Below are positions 60,536 through 64,000 of a DNA stretch of 64,000 bases, piece by piece (position 1 is the first letter of the stretch; each line of letters starts with the position of its first letter). The translations under genes and the position numbers were made by a program. Below the pieces are notes generated by a model that saw only the letters and a list, made by a program, of their open reading frames with translations, did not search any database and was not told the DNA's origin. Source of the DNA: Brasenia schreberi (Eukaryota > Streptophyta > Magnoliopsida > Nymphaeales > Cabombaceae); contig JAYKKT010000055.1 of assembly GCA_036023115.1 (NCBI GenBank), positions 11,972,501 to 12,036,500 on the forward strand. Direction: 5' to 3'.

Positions 60536-60999
60536 TCTTGCATTTTTATCGGTTTTATTGCACAAAACTTATGAAACAGTGCAGTGCACAACCACACATG
60601 ATTTGCAAAACTCTTAAACAAGAGAAAAAAGAAAAGAACAACGGATTTATGTGGTTCGGCAAGACGTGCCTATTCTATGGAAAAGGTCAAGAAAATTTTC
60701 AAAGTGTACAGCAATGACTTCATCATCTTTCTTCGTTTTCTCATAACCCTAACTCATATATTATGTTTCTTTTATAGCCGTCTTTCCTAAGATGTGCCTA
60801 TAACAGAAACGTTTTTAGTAATACTAGGTTTTCAATAACACAACATACTAATCAATTCTATGCAATGCCTAAACTTGTTGATAGGGACTGTCTTAATCAT
60901 CATATTTGTTGGGTTATCACGTAAAAACGTTTTGAACGATCATCATATGGTTCCTTATGAGATGTATCACACACTAACTATAACCAAATCAAGTATAAC
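60536..60999. other. No gene recognised
   Basis: AT-rich sequence before the copia remnant; nothing coding is supported. Confidence 0.5.
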
Positions 61000-62775
61000 T
61001 AAATAGCCTCCTTTATTGCCTCTATCAACGCCATGTACTCAATCTCCATAGGTGATGCAACATTAGCCTATGAAGGCACCTTCTAACTGATGGCACCACT
61101 AGCAACTTTAATACATAAACTATCATAGTTCTCATCTTATCCAAGTTCCTAGCATAGGCTTAATTATATAAGCAATGACTAAATCACTTATCTTGGCTTT
61201 ATTGAAAGTCATATCAGCAACTGCAGTACCCGTCAAGTACCTTAAAGTTCATCTCATTGCCTATCAGTACTCTTTACCGCAACATGTTATATATCCACTC
61301 ACTACACTAACCGCATGCAAGCCATAACATACATAATGCTACTGACTGCACTCAAATATGAAACATCTGATATATGTCCCATCTCCTTATTTGTCTTAGA
61401 TGACCAGTCTGCAGACAACTTAAAATGCATAGCAACTAGAACATTCATGCGTTTAGTATTAGTCATGTTAAAATGCCGAAATACTTTTTTAACATAAGTT
61501 GTTTAGACAAGAAAAGGTCTCACTTATATCCTGTATAATCTTTATCCCCAATATCTTCTTCCTTGTGCCCAAATCTTTCATCTCAAACACCTTATGCAAT
61601 TACTTCCTTAATGCATTAATCTATGAGATAGTTGCAATAAGTATATCATCAACATATAACAAGTATATAAAACATAATTTTGGAGCTTTATATGATTTAC
61701 ACAACGATCACATGTGCTGCGAGTGTGATGAATAATGAATATATCAAATCTCTTCTACCACTTTTCATATAATTGCTATAACATGACTTTTCATACCTAG
61801 AGCAATAAATCTTCAAGCCGACTCATATAAATCTGCTCCTTCAACTCAACATATAAAAATGTCATCTTCACATCTAATTGTATAATTCGACTTCTACGAA
61901 GATGTACCATAGCAAGAAAGATTCTCATAAAGGTATGCTTCACAACTAGAGAGAAAATTTCATTAAAGTTGATCTCCTCTCTTTTAATAAAGCTATTAGC
62001 AATTAATTGAGCTTTATATCAGGATGCTTCTACCCTTGAAGTGCTTTCCTTCTTACTGAACCCTGTTTGCATCCAATCATCGTTTGTTCCTTTGGCAAAG
62101 GAACAAGCTCTGAAGTTTGATAAAGAAATTCAATCTCTTTACTCATAGTACCCATTTACTAATCTGTATCCGAACTAGAGATAGCCTTTTTATAACTACT
62201 AGGTTCATGTCTATCAATGGATTTTGTAACTAACTAGGCATATGCAACAGATTTGCATACCTTTGCAGCAACCTGATCTCTCTCCTCTCCTTATCTTGCA
62301 AATTTATATAGTTATTCTTTAAGTGTACCACCATCATCTACTTTAGTTTTATCCTAGAACTCCATGTTATAACTACTAGATTGAACTAGAGGAGTCTTAA
62401 CTTTCATCTTTATTTGCTCTTTGACACCATGATGTGGATTTGTTATTGCTTTCTCCCTCGAAACATCCATTGAAGCATACTCATTAAATGTCTAGTCTTT
62501 ATTGATAAGTAATCTTGAAGACTTTGGATCAACACATCACAACCTGTATTCTTACAATATACACTTTCTTGTACTAAGCTTAAGCTTACCATCCCTCACA
62601 TTAGCATATATAAAACAACTAAACACTCTCAATTTAGAATAATTAGCAGGGAAACCAAACCATACCTCATAAGGATTTTTATGCGTAATAACAGTTCATG
62701 GATATTTATTTACTATGTAGCAAGCTGTATTAATTGCTTCAGCTGATAAATCCTTATTCAAAATAGAAAGTGGAA
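61000..62775 (-). pseudogene. Ty1/copia pol remnant, copy 3
   Basis: On the minus strand, from 62775 downwards, integrase reads AEAINTACYIVNKYP, NPYEVWFGFPANYSKLRVFS and NVRDGKLKLSTRKCIL. Then come RT pieces RKKESTSRVEAS (near 62030), EINFNEIFSLVVKHT (near 61960), RRSRIIQLDVKMTFLYVEL (near 61880) and LLYVDDILIATIS with the catalytic YVDD (near 61660). Further on TLRYLTGTAVADMTFNKA (near 61220) and the RNase H segment SPMEIEYMALIEAIKEA (near 61040) follow. Stops and frameshifts occur throughout. No LTRs were identified. Confidence 0.88.
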
Positions 62776-62842
62776 GTATATTTTGTGCCTTGGCAGAAAA
62801 GGGTCATGTTCATACTTTCTGTAATACCTTCTATTGTATCGT

Positions 62843-63190
62843 TCTAGCACAAGTATAGTATATCACTATGCCTTCTCTTTTGTGGAAATGATTGAACTCA
62901 CTATAAAATTCCAATTCATTAATAGTTGAAGATACTTTTCTTTTAGTCTACTAATACCATTCTAGCATAAGTATGGTATATCACTATGCCTTGTCTTTTG
63001 TGGAAATGATTCAACTCACTGTAAAATTCCAATTCATTAATAGTTGAAGATACTTTTCTTTTAGTCTACTAATACCATTCTAGCATAAGTATGGTATATC
63101 ACTATGCCTTCTCTTTTGTGGAAATGATTCAACTCACAAAATTCCAATTCATTAATAATTGAAGATACTTTTCTGTTAGTCTACTTTTAA
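62843..63190. repeat. 118-bp tandem repeat, three copies
   Basis: Units start tctagca at 62843, 62961 and 63079, with period 118; the third has a short deletion near 63137. All contain tatatcactatgcc and gttgaagatacttttct. The array lies directly upstream, in minus orientation, of the copia integrase fragment and ahead of the gypsy fragment. Confidence 0.92.
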
Positions 63191-63309
63191 TCATCTTTTT
63201 TTACTTAAGGAAAGTTGAAAATTATTTTATCTTTCGATTTCAAATGGTACATTTAAACCATTTGAAAATAGTCATCAATCAAAGTCATAAAGTACCTATC
63301 ACTGTTAAT

Positions 63310-64000
63310 TGTATTCAACGTGTCCATGAGCTCGACCAATTTATGGGTTATGCGTTGGATGCCTTATATATATATTTGACAAGTCTGAAGTCATTGATGG
63401 AAAACACAATAATAGTCCTCCTTTTGGCATGAAAGTGCATGGCAACTAAGTTCTCTGTGCACCTTTTATACTCAATTCTGAATCATAACCAAGAAGCTTA
63501 GAGATCCACCTTTGTTCTTATTTGCTAATGATTCTTTGCTCCTAGATAAACTTCAAACTATTGTGATTTGTGTGCAATGTGAATCATCTCGCAAGTAGGT
63601 AAGTCTTCACTTGTCAAGAGCTGGAACAACGCAAGTAGTTTTCTGTTATAAGTTGAGTAGCTTCTCTTACAGGACGATATAACCTTACTCATGAATGTGT
63701 TTGGATGCTCTTCTTACATAAGAATAACCCCTTCTCCAAAGTGGCATGCATCAGTCTGAACCGTGAACGCTTTGGCAAAATCTAGCAAAGCAAGAATGGG
63801 TGAGGTTCACATAAACCAACTTGGGCTCTTTGAAGGCTTCTCGAGCTTTAGGCAACACAGAAAAAGAGACTTTATTCAATAGTTTTGTCAAATGCTTCGC
63901 AAGATAACCTTGAATGAAGCATATATAGTATTGTGTAAGTCCAAGATAACCTCAAAGGAGTTGACGGTCTTGGGCATGAGCAAAGAAAGAATATTTTCAA
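63310..64000 (-). pseudogene. Ty3/gypsy RT C-terminus and RNase H fragment, minus-strand copy
   Basis: On the minus strand, LRGYLGLTQYYICFIQGYLA near 63960 is the gypsy RT-connection signature. RNase H follows (QTDACHFGEGVILM near 63750, EEHPNTFMSKVI, then a broken QR...WISKLLGYD region near 63500). Premature stops include TAA after GVILM, and a TAG in the segment corresponding to LKFI/EQR; both also occur in the plus-strand copy at 55675. The fragment continues past the window edge. Confidence 0.82.

Noticed and set aside
62843..63190. Repeat array as a possible CRISPR
   Set aside because: Three adjacent 118-bp units without spacers in a plant genome; a simple tandem duplication.

Overview
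This is nuclear DNA from a flowering plant: AT-rich, crowded with degraded plant transposons, with a few genes in between. The evidence is an intronless GC-rich plant subtilase, a RING-H2 gene with introns, fragments of plant genes for CK2 alpha and the NAD(P)HX epimerase domain, and plant-type Ty1/copia, Ty3/gypsy, hAT, MULE and RTE-type LINE sequences. I cannot name the species. The very GC-rich coding sequence of the subtilase in AT-rich surroundings would suit a monocot or an early-diverging angiosperm, but this is only a hint. I saw nothing prokaryotic, no CRISPR array and no rRNA or tRNA gene.

Layout. 0.6-14.5 kb: one RTE-type LINE on the minus strand, split by three unrelated insertions. 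These are a 5.6-kb copia element (795-6407) that itself carries a 115-bp RTE insertion, a 1.2-kb element with GATACG-rich ends (about 8139-9309), and a 4-kb hAT element (9588-13545). 14.6-20.1 kb: a mosaic of two GATACG-type ends, a broken hAT transposase, one exon of a YjeF_N (NAXE/PDX3-type) gene abutting the end of a second hAT1-like element, a 48-bp RTE insertion and a 1.4-kb RTE copy. 20.6-21.4 kb: the last two coding exons of a RING-H2 E3 ligase. 22.6-24.3 kb: MULE transposase remnant. 27.8-32.0 kb: second copia element with paired 392-bp LTRs. 34.7-40.9 kb: third hAT element on the minus strand, split by an RTE copy. 44.0-47.1 kb: near full-length RTE copy. 48.4-51.3 kb: GA-repeat region, TATA box, short upstream ORF and the complete SBT1-type subtilase. 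52-64 kb: copia gag and pol remnants, two gypsy fragments in inverted orientation, and between them a two-exon CK2 alpha pseudogene.

The only gene that looks complete and functional is the subtilase. The RING-H2 gene looks intact at its 3' end but its first exon was not found. Everything else coding is broken. The most useful content is the insertion history: target-site duplications can be read for most elements, which orders the events. The most unusual item is the GATACG-type element, whose apparent 21-bp target duplication does not fit the TIR-like ends it carries. I found no clearly new functional system.
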